Shown here: positions 9,956-18,007 of the stretch, one piece after another
Numbering within the stretch: position 1 is the stretch's first letter
How the letters are laid out: each line of letters opens with the position of its first letter
DNA from: Bacillus sp. EB01
Lineage (GTDB): Bacteria; Bacillota; Bacilli; Bacillales; Cytobacillaceae
DNA: 64,000 nt
Assembly (NCBI RefSeq): GCF_000613125.1
Contig: NZ_HG964497.1
Span: 4,022,372-4,086,371 of the forward strand
Reading direction: 5' to 3'
Translations under genes and position numbers: made by a program
The notes under the pieces: model-generated
What the model was told of the DNA's origin: nothing
Databases searched by the model: none
The model's input: the letters and a program-made list of their open reading frames with translations, nothing else

Positions 9956-10107
9956 ACTGTCTAGTTTCAGCGCCCAGCGCCTAGTGTCCTTCAGCCCCCT
10001 CGTACGATAAGTCAACATCGAATCGCACAAACTGCTCTTCGTGTTTCCTTTATCTCTGTCGGGGTCCTCCAGTCCATACGGCGCTAATCGGGCGCTTATA
10101 CTTTTCT
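9956..10107 (-). repeat. Dispersed intergenic repeat, family R1, copy a
   Basis: Read on the minus strand it runs from AGCGCC through GCCGTATGGACTGGAG, GAGATAAAGGAAACACGA and GACTTATCGTA to GGACACTAGGCGCTGGGCGCTGAAACTAGACA. The same ordered blocks recur at 43833-43998 and 60313-60696. It lies between rplS and its terminator; a 132-codon frame spanning it (10246-9848) is a by-product. An extra inverted pair, AAGCGCCA and TGGCGCTT, lies next to it at about 9892-9947. Confidence 0.8.
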
Positions 10108-10109
10108 TA

Positions 10110-10454
10110 TTAGCGAATTTCTTTGATACGGGCTTTTTTGCCACGTAGCTTGCGCAGGTAGTAAAGCTTCGCACGGCGGACTTTACCGCGGCGGAGTACT
10201 TCCAATTTCGCAATTTTTGGTGTGTGGACTGGGAAAGTACGCTCAACGCCTACTCCATAGGAAATTTTACGAACTGTAAAAGTTTCGCTGATTCCACCAC
10301 CACGACGCTTGATCACAACACCTTCAAACAACTGGATACGCTCGCGAGTACCTTCAACAACCTTAACGTGTACACGTACTGTGTCACCAGGGCGGAAAGA
10401 AGGAAGATCAGAACGAAGCTGTTCTTTTGTGATATCATTGATTAATTGTTGCAT
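10110..10454 (-). CDS. rplS: 50S ribosomal protein L19
   Basis: Ribosomal protein at the interface of the 30S and 50S subunits. The sequence is almost wholly family-conserved: [36 protein letters not shown] and [12 protein letters not shown]. The ATG at 10454 has a GGAGGAG site 9 nt upstream and gives 114 residues; an in-frame start 33 nt further upstream has no support and falls in the leader RNA. Confidence 0.98.
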   Translation of the reverse strand: MQQLINDITKEQLRSDLPSFRPGDTVRVHVKVVEGTRERIQLFEGVVIKRRGGGISETFTVRKISYGVGVERTFPVHTPKIAKLEVLRRGKVRRAKLYYLRKLRGKKARIKEIR

Positions 10455-10551
10455 CGTATTCAACTCCTCCCACAGATGCTCTTGCAACCATTTCTTAATC
10501 GCAGCGGAACATCGTTTTAAGACTGCAGCCGGCTTCCCGGCTCAAGTCACA
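10455..10551 (-). ncRNA. Probable L19 (rplS) leader RNA
   Basis: The roughly 95-nt untranslated leader can form a perfect AGCCGG-GAAG-CCGGCT hairpin (10542-10527) and a longer stem in which GATGTTC pairs with GAGCATC, just before the ribosome site. Bacilli are known to have an autoregulatory L19 leader family. That this is a member is inferred from position and structure, not from a model search. Confidence 0.5.
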
Positions 10552-10557
10552 AGTAGT

Positions 10558-10586
10558 ATCTTATCATAAACCAGGCCTGTTCGCAA
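10558..10586 (-). promoter_or_regulatory. Sigma-A promoter of rplS
   Basis: On the minus strand TTGCGA (10586-10581) is followed after 17 nt by TAAGAT (10563-10558), preceded by an extended TG. It lies just upstream of the hairpin-forming leader. Confidence 0.65.
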
Positions 10587-10589
10587 TAA

Positions 10590-11327
10590 CTAGCGTGACT
10601 CTTTTTTTATTTCTTCAAGCCATTTTTGATGGAGTGGTTCAAGTTCTATATGGTCAAAGAGGTCCGGTCTCCGCTCCCATGTCCTCCTTAACGATTCCTT
10701 TATCCGCCATTCATCGACTAGCTTATGATTGCCTGATATGAGGACATCCGGAACTTTTAAGCCCCGGAAATCAGCAGGTCTCGTATAGTGTGGATGCTCC
10801 AGAAGGCCGGTGCTGAATGAATCCTGGATATGCGATTCTTGTTTCCCAAGTACTTCCGGAAGCAGCCGGACAACACTATCAATCACGACCATTGCACCAA
10901 GCTCGCCGCCTGTCAAAATAAAATCCCCGATTGAAATTTCATCAGTGACAATATCCCTGATTCTCTCGTCATACCCCTCATAATGGCCGCAAATGAAGAT
11001 TAAATGTTCCTCTTCAGAAAGCTGTTCAGCTTTTTTTTGCGAATGGCGCTCACCTTGCGGACACAAGAGGATTACACGCGGTTTGGCCGATGTGTGTTGG
11101 CTTAACGCCTCGACCGCATCAAAAATAGGCTGAGGCTTCAATACCATCCCTGCCCCGCCCCCGTAAGGATAATCATCAACTGTTTTATGTTTGTTGTCCG
11201 CGTATTCGCGAAAGTTGACTACATTGTAAGTAACAGCCTCTTTTTCCCTGGCTCGTTTGAGAATTGAACTGCCAAATACACCTTCAAACATTTCTGGAAA
11301 AAGAGTAAGGACATCAATTTTCATCAT
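10590..11327 (-). CDS. trmD: tRNA (guanine37-N1)-methyltransferase
   Basis: Methylates G37 next to the anticodon with S-adenosylmethionine, which prevents +1 frameshifting. SPOUT-class knotted fold: [23 protein letters not shown] and [18 protein letters not shown] are the knot and cofactor-binding parts. The length, 245 residues, is normal. Its start overlaps the stop of rimM (ATGATGA), so the two are translationally coupled; the second ATG (11324) is equally possible. Confidence 0.97.
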   Translation of the reverse strand: MMKIDVLTLFPEMFEGVFGSSILKRAREKEAVTYNVVNFREYADNKHKTVDDYPYGGGAGMVLKPQPIFDAVEALSQHTSAKPRVILLCPQGERHSQKKAEQLSEEEHLIFICGHYEGYDERIRDIVTDEISIGDFILTGGELGAMVVIDSVVRLLPEVLGKQESHIQDSFSTGLLEHPHYTRPADFRGLKVPDVLISGNHKLVDEWRIKESLRRTWERRPDLFDHIELEPLHQKWLEEIKKESR

Positions 11328-11842
11328 GAAAGCAATCCTTCAAGCGGATCGATTACGACCGTTTTTTCTTTCACATCTACCTTAAGAACAACATGTTCAA
11401 TATAAGGAATATAATATTCCTTCCCCTTCTTGCCTTTTACAACCCATACATCATTTGCCCCTGGTGTAAGGATCTCGGAAATTTTCCCGACTTCCTCCCC
11501 TTCCGTAGTAGAGACAGTACAGCCAATGATTTCATGGAAGTAATATTCATTCTCCTCCAATTCGCCAAGCTGGGACTCGTTGATTTTCAGAATTCCATCT
11601 CTAAGCTTTTCAACCTTGTTTATATCTTCATATCCTTCAAAGGTAAGGAGGTCAAAATTCTTGTGCTGCCGATGTGCCTTCACAATAACCTCAATAGCCT
11701 CTTTTTCTTTCGGAAGGAACAAGTACAGCGTGTTTCCCTTCTTATACCGCTCCTCGGCAAAATCCGTCCTTGAAATGACCCTGACTTCGCCTTTAATACC
11801 ATGAGTATTGACGATTTTGCCTACGTTGAACCATTTATCCAT
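11324..11842 (-). CDS. rimM: 16S rRNA processing/maturation protein RimM
   Basis: Assists maturation of the 30S head by binding ribosomal protein S19. The N-terminal RimM beta-barrel ([16 protein letters not shown]) is followed by a C-terminal PRC-like barrel ([17 protein letters not shown]). Length 172 residues. It is the middle gene of ylqD-rimM-trmD and overlaps trmD by 4 nt. Confidence 0.96.
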   Translation of the reverse strand: MDKWFNVGKIVNTHGIKGEVRVISRTDFAEERYKKGNTLYLFLPKEKEAIEVIVKAHRQHKNFDLLTFEGYEDINKVEKLRDGILKINESQLGELEENEYYFHEIIGCTVSTTEGEEVGKISEILTPGANDVWVVKGKKGKEYYIPYIEHVVLKVDVKEKTVVIDPLEGLLS

Positions 11843-11854
11843 TAAGTGTCACCT

Positions 11855-12241
11855 CTATCTAATTTCTACTATTATTCCATCTCTAATAATAATTTCATGC
11901 TTGGGGTTACCATTATCCCAGGTATCACCTGGTTGAACCTCTATTATAGCCTGGACTTCTTTTTCCTTTAATTCACTACCTAATGGTAGCATATCCAGCT
12001 GAACAAGTTGAAACTCAAGCTCTTGAATCCTCTCTGCACGCTGCCTGATTTCTTTTTCAAATTTGCTCTTGACCTCAGACACCTGGTATTTCCCGGTTTT
12101 CTCCAACTTTTTTTGTTCAAATTGAAGCTGCCCCGTTTCTTTTTCAAGCAGGAGCTTATTTTGCAGATATTGGTCGTGTAGTTTATCTCGGCTTGTTTCA
12201 GTAAGTACTTGTTTAACGGAAATAGTTTGGAGAATTTTCAT
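11855..12241 (-). CDS. ylqD: YlqD family protein
   Basis: Small conserved Firmicutes protein of unknown function. The central part (about 25-85) is a charged coiled coil rich in Glu, Lys and Gln; the last 40 residues form a short beta-rich tail with GDTWDNGNPKHEIIIRDGIIVEIR. An AAGGAGG site lies close to the ATG. Identified by position between khpA and rimM and by its sequence character. Confidence 0.85.
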   Translation of the reverse strand: MKILQTISVKQVLTETSRDKLHDQYLQNKLLLEKETGQLQFEQKKLEKTGKYQVSEVKSKFEKEIRQRAERIQELEFQLVQLDMLPLGSELKEKEVQAIIEVQPGDTWDNGNPKHEIIIRDGIIVEIR

Positions 12242-12311
12242 AAAAACCTCCTTGTATGTATTGTAAACAGAGCTTTACTTCAGGCATTAATTACTCGTAC
12301 AGTGTCTTAAA

Positions 12312-12340
12312 ATTATATCGCCCGTTTTTACAACTTTATC
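12312..12340 (-). promoter_or_regulatory. Possible promoter of ylqD-rimM-trmD
   Basis: A perfect TATAAT (12317-12312) lies about 70 nt upstream of ylqD, but no good -35 box is seen 17 nt away (GATAAA). A GGGCGATA direct repeat flanks it. The rest of 12341-12492 shows nothing clear. Confidence 0.3.
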
Positions 12341-12492
12341 GCCCTGAATGAACTTTTTTTATCCCTTATTCACAATTATTTAACCCTTAACGGAACATAT
12401 ATCGGAAATATTCACAACTCAGACACAAGTGGCCACCATTAAACACTATCAAGGGAACAAAAACTATTCAAACTCCATCGCTAATACACAGC

Positions 12493-12522
12493 AAAAAAGG
12501 AGGGATTGCTCCCTCCTTTTTT
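12493..12522. terminator. Strong terminator after khpA
   Basis: AAGGAGGGA and TCCCTCCTT form a perfect stem with a TTGC-type loop; A-run and T-run flank it on either side. It closes the rpsP-khpA transcription unit. Confidence 0.88.
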
Positions 12523-12553
12523 ACCGCCAAACCCACTACGGGAGCTCGGGCAA

Positions 12554-12784
12554 TTATTCACCTATCTCTAAAAACAGTTTCTTGTGTTCCGATGCACCTG
12601 CTGCATACACAACAGTGCGGATTGCTTTCGCAACGCGCCCTTGCTTTCCAATTACTTTTCCCATGTCGCTCTTGTTGACGGAAAGGTGATAGGTTACGCG
12701 TTGATCCTCTTCGGCAACGTTCACGCGAACATCGTCCGGGTAATCAACAAGGGGCTTAACGATCGTTTCAATCAACTGTTTCAT
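12554..12784 (-). CDS. khpA: KH-domain RNA-binding protein KhpA (YlqC)
   Basis: Small RNA chaperone-like protein that works with KhpB (Jag) in Firmicutes. The 76-residue protein is a single KH domain with the GxxG loop in KVIGKQGRVAKAIR. It lies 15 nt downstream of rpsP and ends before a strong terminator. The product is annotated from family knowledge plus the visible motif. Confidence 0.95.
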   Translation of the reverse strand: MKQLIETIVKPLVDYPDDVRVNVAEEDQRVTYHLSVNKSDMGKVIGKQGRVAKAIRTVVYAAGASEHKKLFLEIGE

Positions 12785-12799
12785 AATGTTCTGCCTCTA

Positions 12800-13072
12800 T
12801 TACTTGCCAAGCTTGGCATTGTGGAATTTCTCCATGATGCCGGCTTGGGAAAATAGGTTACGAACAGTATCGGATGGCTTCGCGCCATCTTTTAGCCATT
12901 TAAGAGCCAACTCTTCATTGATATCAACAATTGCGGGCGCTGTAACTGGATTGTACGTTCCTACTGTTTCAATGAAACGTCCATCACGTGGTGAACGGGA
13001 ATCTGCTACAACGATACGATAGAAAGGAGATTTTTTAGCTCCCATACGCTTTAAACGAATTTTTACTGCCAT
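12800..13072 (-). CDS. rpsP: 30S ribosomal protein S16
   Basis: Small-subunit protein needed for assembly of the 16S central/5' domain. [21 protein letters not shown] is the diagnostic N-terminus. The ATG at 13072 has a GGAGGTG site 9 nt upstream; a start 12 nt earlier would place the ribosome site inside the coding region. Length 90 residues. Confidence 0.98.
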   Translation of the reverse strand: MAVKIRLKRMGAKKSPFYRIVVADSRSPRDGRFIETVGTYNPVTAPAIVDINEELALKWLKDGAKPSDTVRNLFSQAGIMEKFHNAKLGK

Positions 13073-13110
13073 TTTAACTTGCACCTCCGAATAGTTTCAC
13101 ACAAGAAATT

Positions 13111-13139
13111 ATATTACCAATTCTTAATTAGTTTGTAAA
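13111..13139 (-). promoter_or_regulatory. Sigma-A promoter of rpsP-khpA
   Basis: On the minus strand TTTACA (13139-13134) and TAATAT (13116-13111) are 17 nt apart, with TGG immediately before the -10 (extended -10). Confidence 0.65.
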
Positions 13140-13178
13140 GTCTTTTTTCTTAACACCTAAAATAAGGAAACTCAACCA

Positions 13179-14531
13179 TTAGAATGGCTTAAAGGGAAGC
13201 TTGAAGCCGCCTTTCTTTTTGCCTTTCTGCTGCATGTTGGTCATCTGTTTCATCATTTTTTTCATATCCTCAAATTGCTTCAGAAGCCTGTTTACTTCCG
13301 GAACAGTCCGGCCGCTCCCCTTGGCAATGCGCCGTTTGCGGCTGGAATTGATGATTTCGGGATGTTCCTTTTCCTTAGTTGTCATGGACTGGATGATTGC
13401 TTCAACATGGCCGATTTGCTTCTCATCAATCGATACGCTGTCGAGCCCTTTTATCTTGTTGGCTCCCGGGAGCATCTTCAAGATGTCCTCAAGAGGCCCC
13501 ATCTTCCGCACCTGGCCAAGCTGATCAAGGAAATCGTCGAGAGTGAAGGAAGCTGTACGCATTTTCTGCTCTAGCTCTTTCGCCTTCTCCTCATCAACGT
13601 TTGCCTGGGCCTTTTCAATCAGTGACATGACGTCGCCCATCCCCAGAATCCGTGAAGCCATACGCTCAGGATGGAATGCCTCAAGGGCGTCCATCTTCTC
13701 ACCCATACCGACGAATTTAATAGGAGTGTTCGTAACAGACCTGATAGAAAGTGCAGCACCGCCCCTTGTATCGCCGTCCAGCTTTGTCAATACAACCCCG
13801 GTCAAACCTAGCTGTTCATTGAAGCTTTGTGCTACATTGACAGCATCCTGGCCTGTCATCGCATCGACAACAAGGAAAATCTCATTTGGGTTGGCGAGCT
13901 CCTTTATGTCCTTCAATTCATCCATCAATGCTTCGTCAACATGAAGACGCCCAGCGGTATCAATTAGAACGTAATCATGGTGTTCTTCCTTCGCTTTGGC
14001 AATGGCCTGCCTGGCAATTTCAACCGGGCTGATCTGGTCACCAAGCGAAAACACTGGCATGTCAAGCTGTTTACCGAGCGTCTCAAGCTGTTTAATGGCC
14101 GCAGGACGGTAAATATCCGCAGCTACAAGCAAAGGTTTACGGTTATACTTTTTACGAAGCAGGAGTGCAAGCTTACCGGTTGTGGTCGTTTTACCTGCAC
14201 CCTGAAGACCGACCATCATAATAATGGTTGGCGGCCTGCTTGAGACGGCTATTTTGCTCTGTTCGCCGCCCATCAGGTTTGTCAGTTCTTCTTTTACGAC
14301 CTTGATTACCTGCTGGCCTGGTGTCAGACTCTTCATGACTTCCTGGCCAACTGCCCGTTCACTTACCTTTTTAACAAACTCCTTGACGACCTTAAAGTTA
14401 ACATCCGCCTCAAGCAAAGCCAGGCGGACTTCCCTCATCATTTCCTTTACATCCGCTTCATTGACTTTCCCTTTGCCACGGATTCTTTGCATCGTATTCT
14501 GCAGTCGGTCGGCCAATCCTTCAAATGCCAT
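13179..14531 (-). CDS. ffh: Signal recognition particle protein Ffh (SRP54)
   Basis: GTPase subunit of the signal recognition particle; it binds signal sequences and docks on FtsY at the membrane. The N domain (1-90) is followed by the G domain with GLQGAGKTTTTGKLA near 108-120, DTAGRLHVD and TKLDGDTRGG. The Met-rich M domain (from about 300) ends the protein with MMKQMTNMQQKGKK. Length 450 residues. It is 11 nt downstream of ylxM. Its usual operon partner ftsY has been moved 13 kb away by the accessory operon. Confidence 0.98.
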   Translation of the reverse strand: MAFEGLADRLQNTMQRIRGKGKVNEADVKEMMREVRLALLEADVNFKVVKEFVKKVSERAVGQEVMKSLTPGQQVIKVVKEELTNLMGGEQSKIAVSSRPPTIIMMVGLQGAGKTTTTGKLALLLRKKYNRKPLLVAADIYRPAAIKQLETLGKQLDMPVFSLGDQISPVEIARQAIAKAKEEHHDYVLIDTAGRLHVDEALMDELKDIKELANPNEIFLVVDAMTGQDAVNVAQSFNEQLGLTGVVLTKLDGDTRGGAALSIRSVTNTPIKFVGMGEKMDALEAFHPERMASRILGMGDVMSLIEKAQANVDEEKAKELEQKMRTASFTLDDFLDQLGQVRKMGPLEDILKMLPGANKIKGLDSVSIDEKQIGHVEAIIQSMTTKEKEHPEIINSSRKRRIAKGSGRTVPEVNRLLKQFEDMKKMMKQMTNMQQKGKKKGGFKLPFKPF

Positions 14532-14542
14532 AGTGCCGCCTC

Positions 14543-14875
14543 CTAATCTAGTTTCTCTAGCTCTGCTAATTTCTCGAGCAAATCTTGTTTCGGAACTGAA
14601 TCAGATTGAAGCAGCTCCTTTATTTGCGCCAGCAGAATATTACGTTCCTGGAACTTTTGCAAAAGCAGAAGTTTTTCTTCATACTCCTCAAGCATTGCTT
14701 CAGTTCGTTTGATATTATCATAAACCGCCTGGCGGCTAACATCATATTCTTCAGCAATTTCCCCGAGTGAATAATCATCCAGGTAATAGAGAGACATGTA
14801 GCTTTGCTGTTTTTCAGTCAACAACGATTGGTAAAAATCATACAGATAATTCATTCTCGTTGTTTTCTCAAGCAT
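14543..14875 (-). CDS. ylxM: Putative helix-turn-helix protein YlxM
   Basis: Small DNA-binding-like protein always found with ffh; thought to modulate SRP function. A sigma-70 region 4-type helix-turn-helix spans about 15-65 ([20 protein letters not shown]), followed by an acidic coiled-coil tail. Length 110 residues, ATG preceded by AGGAGGG. It is now the first gene of its transcript because a strong promoter lies directly upstream. Confidence 0.94.
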   Translation of the reverse strand: MLEKTTRMNYLYDFYQSLLTEKQQSYMSLYYLDDYSLGEIAEEYDVSRQAVYDNIKRTEAMLEEYEEKLLLLQKFQERNILLAQIKELLQSDSVPKQDLLEKLAELEKLD

Positions 14876-14914
14876 GCTATCCCTCCTTGTTAAGTGAAAA
14901 ACCTTTACATCGTT

Positions 14915-14943
14915 AGTTTACAAGCAGGGCGCCATGGTGTCAA
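14915..14943 (-). promoter_or_regulatory. Strong sigma-A promoter of ylxM-ffh
   Basis: On the minus strand a perfect TTGACA (14943-14938) is followed after exactly 17 nt by TAAACT (14920-14915). It lies about 40 nt upstream of ylxM and lets the SRP genes be expressed independently of the upstream accessory operon. Confidence 0.8.
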
Positions 14944-15037
14944 GATAGGCACCAATCTTAATTAAATTTCGTTTATATATTTGGTAAAATGACGTAACAT
15001 ACTACTCTTAAAAGGCGTTTCGGGTAAAACTCCTTGG

Positions 15038-15105
15038 TAATCCACTAAACCACTTTCGTGGATTAATCGTCACCCCCAGCATATAAATTAATCCACTAAA
15101 CCACT
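15038..15105. repeat. Three-fold TAATCCAC repeat
   Basis: The 17-mer TAATCCACTAAACCACT occurs at 15038-15054 and 15089-15105, 51 nt apart start to start. Between them GTGGATTA (15058-15065) is an inverted copy of the first 8 bases. Located between the end of the accessory operon and the ylxM promoter. Function unknown. Confidence 0.7.
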
Positions 15106-15154
15106 GTTGACCATAACCATGGCTGCTATTCAACCATCATCAAAAAATTAAGAA

Positions 15155-15187
15155 AAGCCAGCTCACCCTAACAGGTAAGCCAGCTTC
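15155..15187 (-). terminator. Terminator of the accessory operon
   Basis: A 12-bp stem (three G-T pairs) formed by AGCTGGCTTACC and GGTGAGCTGGCT is followed on the minus strand by TTTTCTTAATTTTTT. It lies directly after the last gene of the eight-gene operon. Confidence 0.75.
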
Positions 15188-15199
15188 ATAAGAAGAATG

Positions 15200-18007
15200 T
15201 TATTTAGTTCTTTTCTTTGCTTCAAGTAAGCGGTTCATCCGTTCTTGCTTTTGTTCAGGAGTCAGTTCCTTGGCAGCGTTAACAGGCTTCGTTTGCCCTT
15301 TCGGACGCACCTGTACTAATACCTCATCCTGAGTTTGATTTCCACTTTGCCTTTTCACCTTTTCTTTTCCAGGAAGAATGGTTTTGGACGGCCTTTCCCT
15401 GGATACTTTTTTCCTTACTCCTGAGAGCCTTTCGATCGCAACACCATCTACAGTAACTGCTTTATCATCCGAATTTTTCCTTTTTGGAATCAACTTCGAG
15501 AATACACCGACTCCGAACCTTCGAATAAAAATTTCAAGGACAAGTACCAGGAATGCAGCCAGCAGCAGATATTCACTTATTGGCTGTCTTTCTTTCGGCA
15601 GATTTTTCAACGGTCTGAATGCCTCCCTGGCAGACGTTAATTCCTTTCCGCCGCCAATTGAGGCCAGTTCCTTTAGATAATTCCTGTTTGTCCCTTCTAG
15701 CAAAAATTCATTTGAGTAAGGAACAGAAAATCCGGTCCGATACATCTGAACTTCGCCTTTTTTCCCGGTCTGCTTAAGTGACAGGTAATACATCCCCGGT
15801 TTTGAAGGGAAAGCAAGCTCATATTCCCCAGGAGCAACTAATTTCATATTTGCGTCCACGGATGTGCCCGTTTCTGATAAAAGCGAAGCCTCTACCGGGA
15901 GCACCTCAGTACTGGCACTTTTTAATGTTACAAGCGTTTCTCCGTCTTCTTTTGCAACCGAAACAGAAAAGGGCTCACTATCATACTGTGGCAATGAAGC
16001 AGAAACAATCTGGTTTAGGAAAGCTGGCCAGCCTTCCCACCTTGCCCAATCTCCAGACCACTTCCCGGTGACATCCGATGTAAAGGCCAATGTTTTTCCC
16101 AGCCCATACTGCCACTCTGCCAGGACAGGATCCTCCTTCTCGCTTAGGATTGGGACTGTCGCTCTCGTTTTCGTCGTGGCAGCAATATAGGCATTCATTT
16201 GCGGCACACCAGCCGCAAATCGGGCGGACCACTCAGGATAAGGCTCTATTAATGGGTAAAATGGATTATCCTCGATATATGTTCTTGTTGTCATAACAGT
16301 TTCCCGTGACAGGACGCTTGGGATTACCGAAACATCGGACACATCGTAAAAACGTCCGCTGCCCATTGTTGCCAGATCGTCGAGGAGCAGCCTATCGGCA
16401 TCAGAACCGAGCGCCACCGTTGAAAGTGTGATGTTTTTTTCCTTCCCCTCCTGTATTAGAGAGGCATAATCGCCTGCAGCTGCCGACTGTCCGTCCGTAA
16501 GCAATATAATATGTTTCCTTTGCAGTTTGAGGTCACGGAGTTCCTCGTATGCTTTTTCAAGGGCAGGATAAATATTTGTCCCACCTCCGACAGAGATGGA
16601 TCTGATTTTTTCAACAGTCTTCTTTTTATTGCTAAGAGGTGCTGTTTCCACAATCGTCCATGGCCGGTCATCAAAGGCGATGAATCCAAGCGTGTCCTCC
16701 TCACGCAGTAATTCGACTGATCTTGCTGCAGCTTCTTTTGCGAGTGAAAGTTTATTGCCGCTCATACTGCCTGACCGGTCGATCACAATAACCAGGCCTA
16801 GTGATGGCATTTCCTTTTTACCCTTAATATCCATATCAACTGGCAGCAATTTTTCAATCGGGGTCTTAAAATACCCCCCAAGACCAAAGCTGTCTTCCCC
16901 GCCTGTCATGACAAACCCGGTTCCAAACTCCCTAACTGCTTTCTCAATCAAATTCATTTGGTTTTCGGTGACCCGGTGGCCTGGGACATTTTCAAATATA
17001 ATGGATTGATATTGAAGGTAGCTACCCAGTGCCGTCGGCAATTTTTCAGGGACAGTTTTCTCAACAAGAAGTTCAGATCCTTTGAGAATGTCTGGCAAAG
17101 GACCATTTGGAGTTCCTTCGACCACCAGCACCCTTGGTGTTCCTTTCACAGTCGAAACTGCATGGAGTGAATTATTTTCAATATAGGCATCCTGTTTATT
17201 CACAAGCTCGGCTTTATACACCGCAAGACCTGGTTCTTCAGCCTTATGCGTAAACGTATAGGCGTTCTCACCCTCCTTGACCTCGACAGTCTGCTGGAAG
17301 ACCGCCTTATTGTTCACGGAAAGCCTGACCGCTGCTGGTGTCGCAACATTACTTGTTAGGGTTATCGTAACCGGCGTTTCCTCCCCTTCAAATAGCGAAG
17401 GCGGGACGTCCAGGCCTGTTATTGCTGTATCCCCATTTACCTTCCGATCAAGAACAACGTAATCAAGTTCTATTCCTCGATTTTTCAGAAGCTGTGCTGC
17501 TTGCTCAGCCTTTCCGACCGTCTCATTGCCGTCTGTCAGGAGGATAATCCTTCCTCCTTCTGTACCGGGAAGGAGTGAAGAAGCGAACTGAAGGCCTGCA
17601 GAAATATCCGTTTCGCCACGGTCCACCTCCGCATTGAACCGTTCAGGGATAGTTTTTGTCGTAGACATCGAAGCTTCCGATTGCGCACCATTCGCGAAAG
17701 AGGCAATTGCAAATTGCTTTGCATGTCCTTTCGAGGATACTGCTTCATCCACCCAATCAAGCAAATTTCCTTCAACGGATTGAACGCTTTTGGAACGATC
17801 AGCCAGAAAGACGATTGTTTCCGTTTTTGCTGGAAGAATAACCTGGGGTACAGCCAGGGCGAAAATAATCAGGAGAAAGACGATGCTCCTTAGGATTCCG
17901 GCAACCTTTCTATCGAGTGATTTTGCCTGCCGAAAAAAAAGCAGCATCAGGACAAATGCTGGTATTGTCAGTAAGAGCATAAGAGGATAACTAATTTCCA
18001 AGCCCAC
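15200..18007 (-). CDS. Membrane protein with two VWA domains and a GATase-like domain
   Basis: Two N-terminal transmembrane segments (about 6-26 and 37-58) lead into a VWA domain whose metal site (MIDAS) begins at Asp70 in DRSKS. About residues 290-395 resemble a glutamine-amidotransferase-like fold (FGTGFVMTGGEDSFGLGG). A second, complete VWA follows with DRSGS from Asp410, Thr in GGGTNIYP and the LLTDG aspartate. A transmembrane helix near 812-830 precedes a basic cytoplasmic tail. The GTG at 18007 is chosen because GGGAGGTG lies 7 nt upstream; the frame stays open to 18031. It overlaps the preceding gene by 17 nt and is the last gene of the operon. Exact function unknown; VWA proteins usually partner with MoxR ATPases. 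Confidence 0.88.
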   Translation of the reverse strand: MGLEISYPLMLLLTIPAFVLMLLFFRQAKSLDRKVAGILRSIVFLLIIFALAVPQVILPAKTETIVFLADRSKSVQSVEGNLLDWVDEAVSSKGHAKQFAIASFANGAQSEASMSTTKTIPERFNAEVDRGETDISAGLQFASSLLPGTEGGRIILLTDGNETVGKAEQAAQLLKNRGIELDYVVLDRKVNGDTAITGLDVPPSLFEGEETPVTITLTSNVATPAAVRLSVNNKAVFQQTVEVKEGENAYTFTHKAEEPGLAVYKAELVNKQDAYIENNSLHAVSTVKGTPRVLVVEGTPNGPLPDILKGSELLVEKTVPEKLPTALGSYLQYQSIIFENVPGHRVTENQMNLIEKAVREFGTGFVMTGGEDSFGLGGYFKTPIEKLLPVDMDIKGKKEMPSLGLVIVIDRSGSMSGNKLSLAKEAAARSVELLREEDTLGFIAFDDRPWTIVETAPLSNKKKTVEKIRSISVGGGTNIYPALEKAYEELRDLKLQRKHIILLTDGQSAAAGDYASLIQEGKEKNITLSTVALGSDADRLLLDDLATMGSGRFYDVSDVSVIPSVLSRETVMTTRTYIEDNPFYPLIEPYPEWSARFAAGVPQMNAYIAATTKTRATVPILSEKEDPVLAEWQYGLGKTLAFTSDVTGKWSGDWARWEGWPAFLNQIVSASLPQYDSEPFSVSVAKEDGETLVTLKSASTEVLPVEASLLSETGTSVDANMKLVAPGEYELAFPSKPGMYYLSLKQTGKKGEVQMYRTGFSVPYSNEFLLEGTNRNYLKELASIGGGKELTSAREAFRPLKNLPKERQPISEYLLLAAFLVLVLEIFIRRFGVGVFSKLIPKRKNSDDKAVTVDGVAIERLSGVRKKVSRERPSKTILPGKEKVKRQSGNQTQDEVLVQVRPKGQTKPVNAAKELTPEQKQERMNRLLEAKKRTK

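Noticed and set aside
9848-10246. 132-codon minus-strand open frame overlapping rplS
   Set aside because: It runs antiphase through rplS and a dispersed repeat, has no ribosome site and no recognisable domain.
12429-12689. 86-codon plus-strand open frame
   Set aside because: It crosses a terminator and is antisense to khpA; no start signal.
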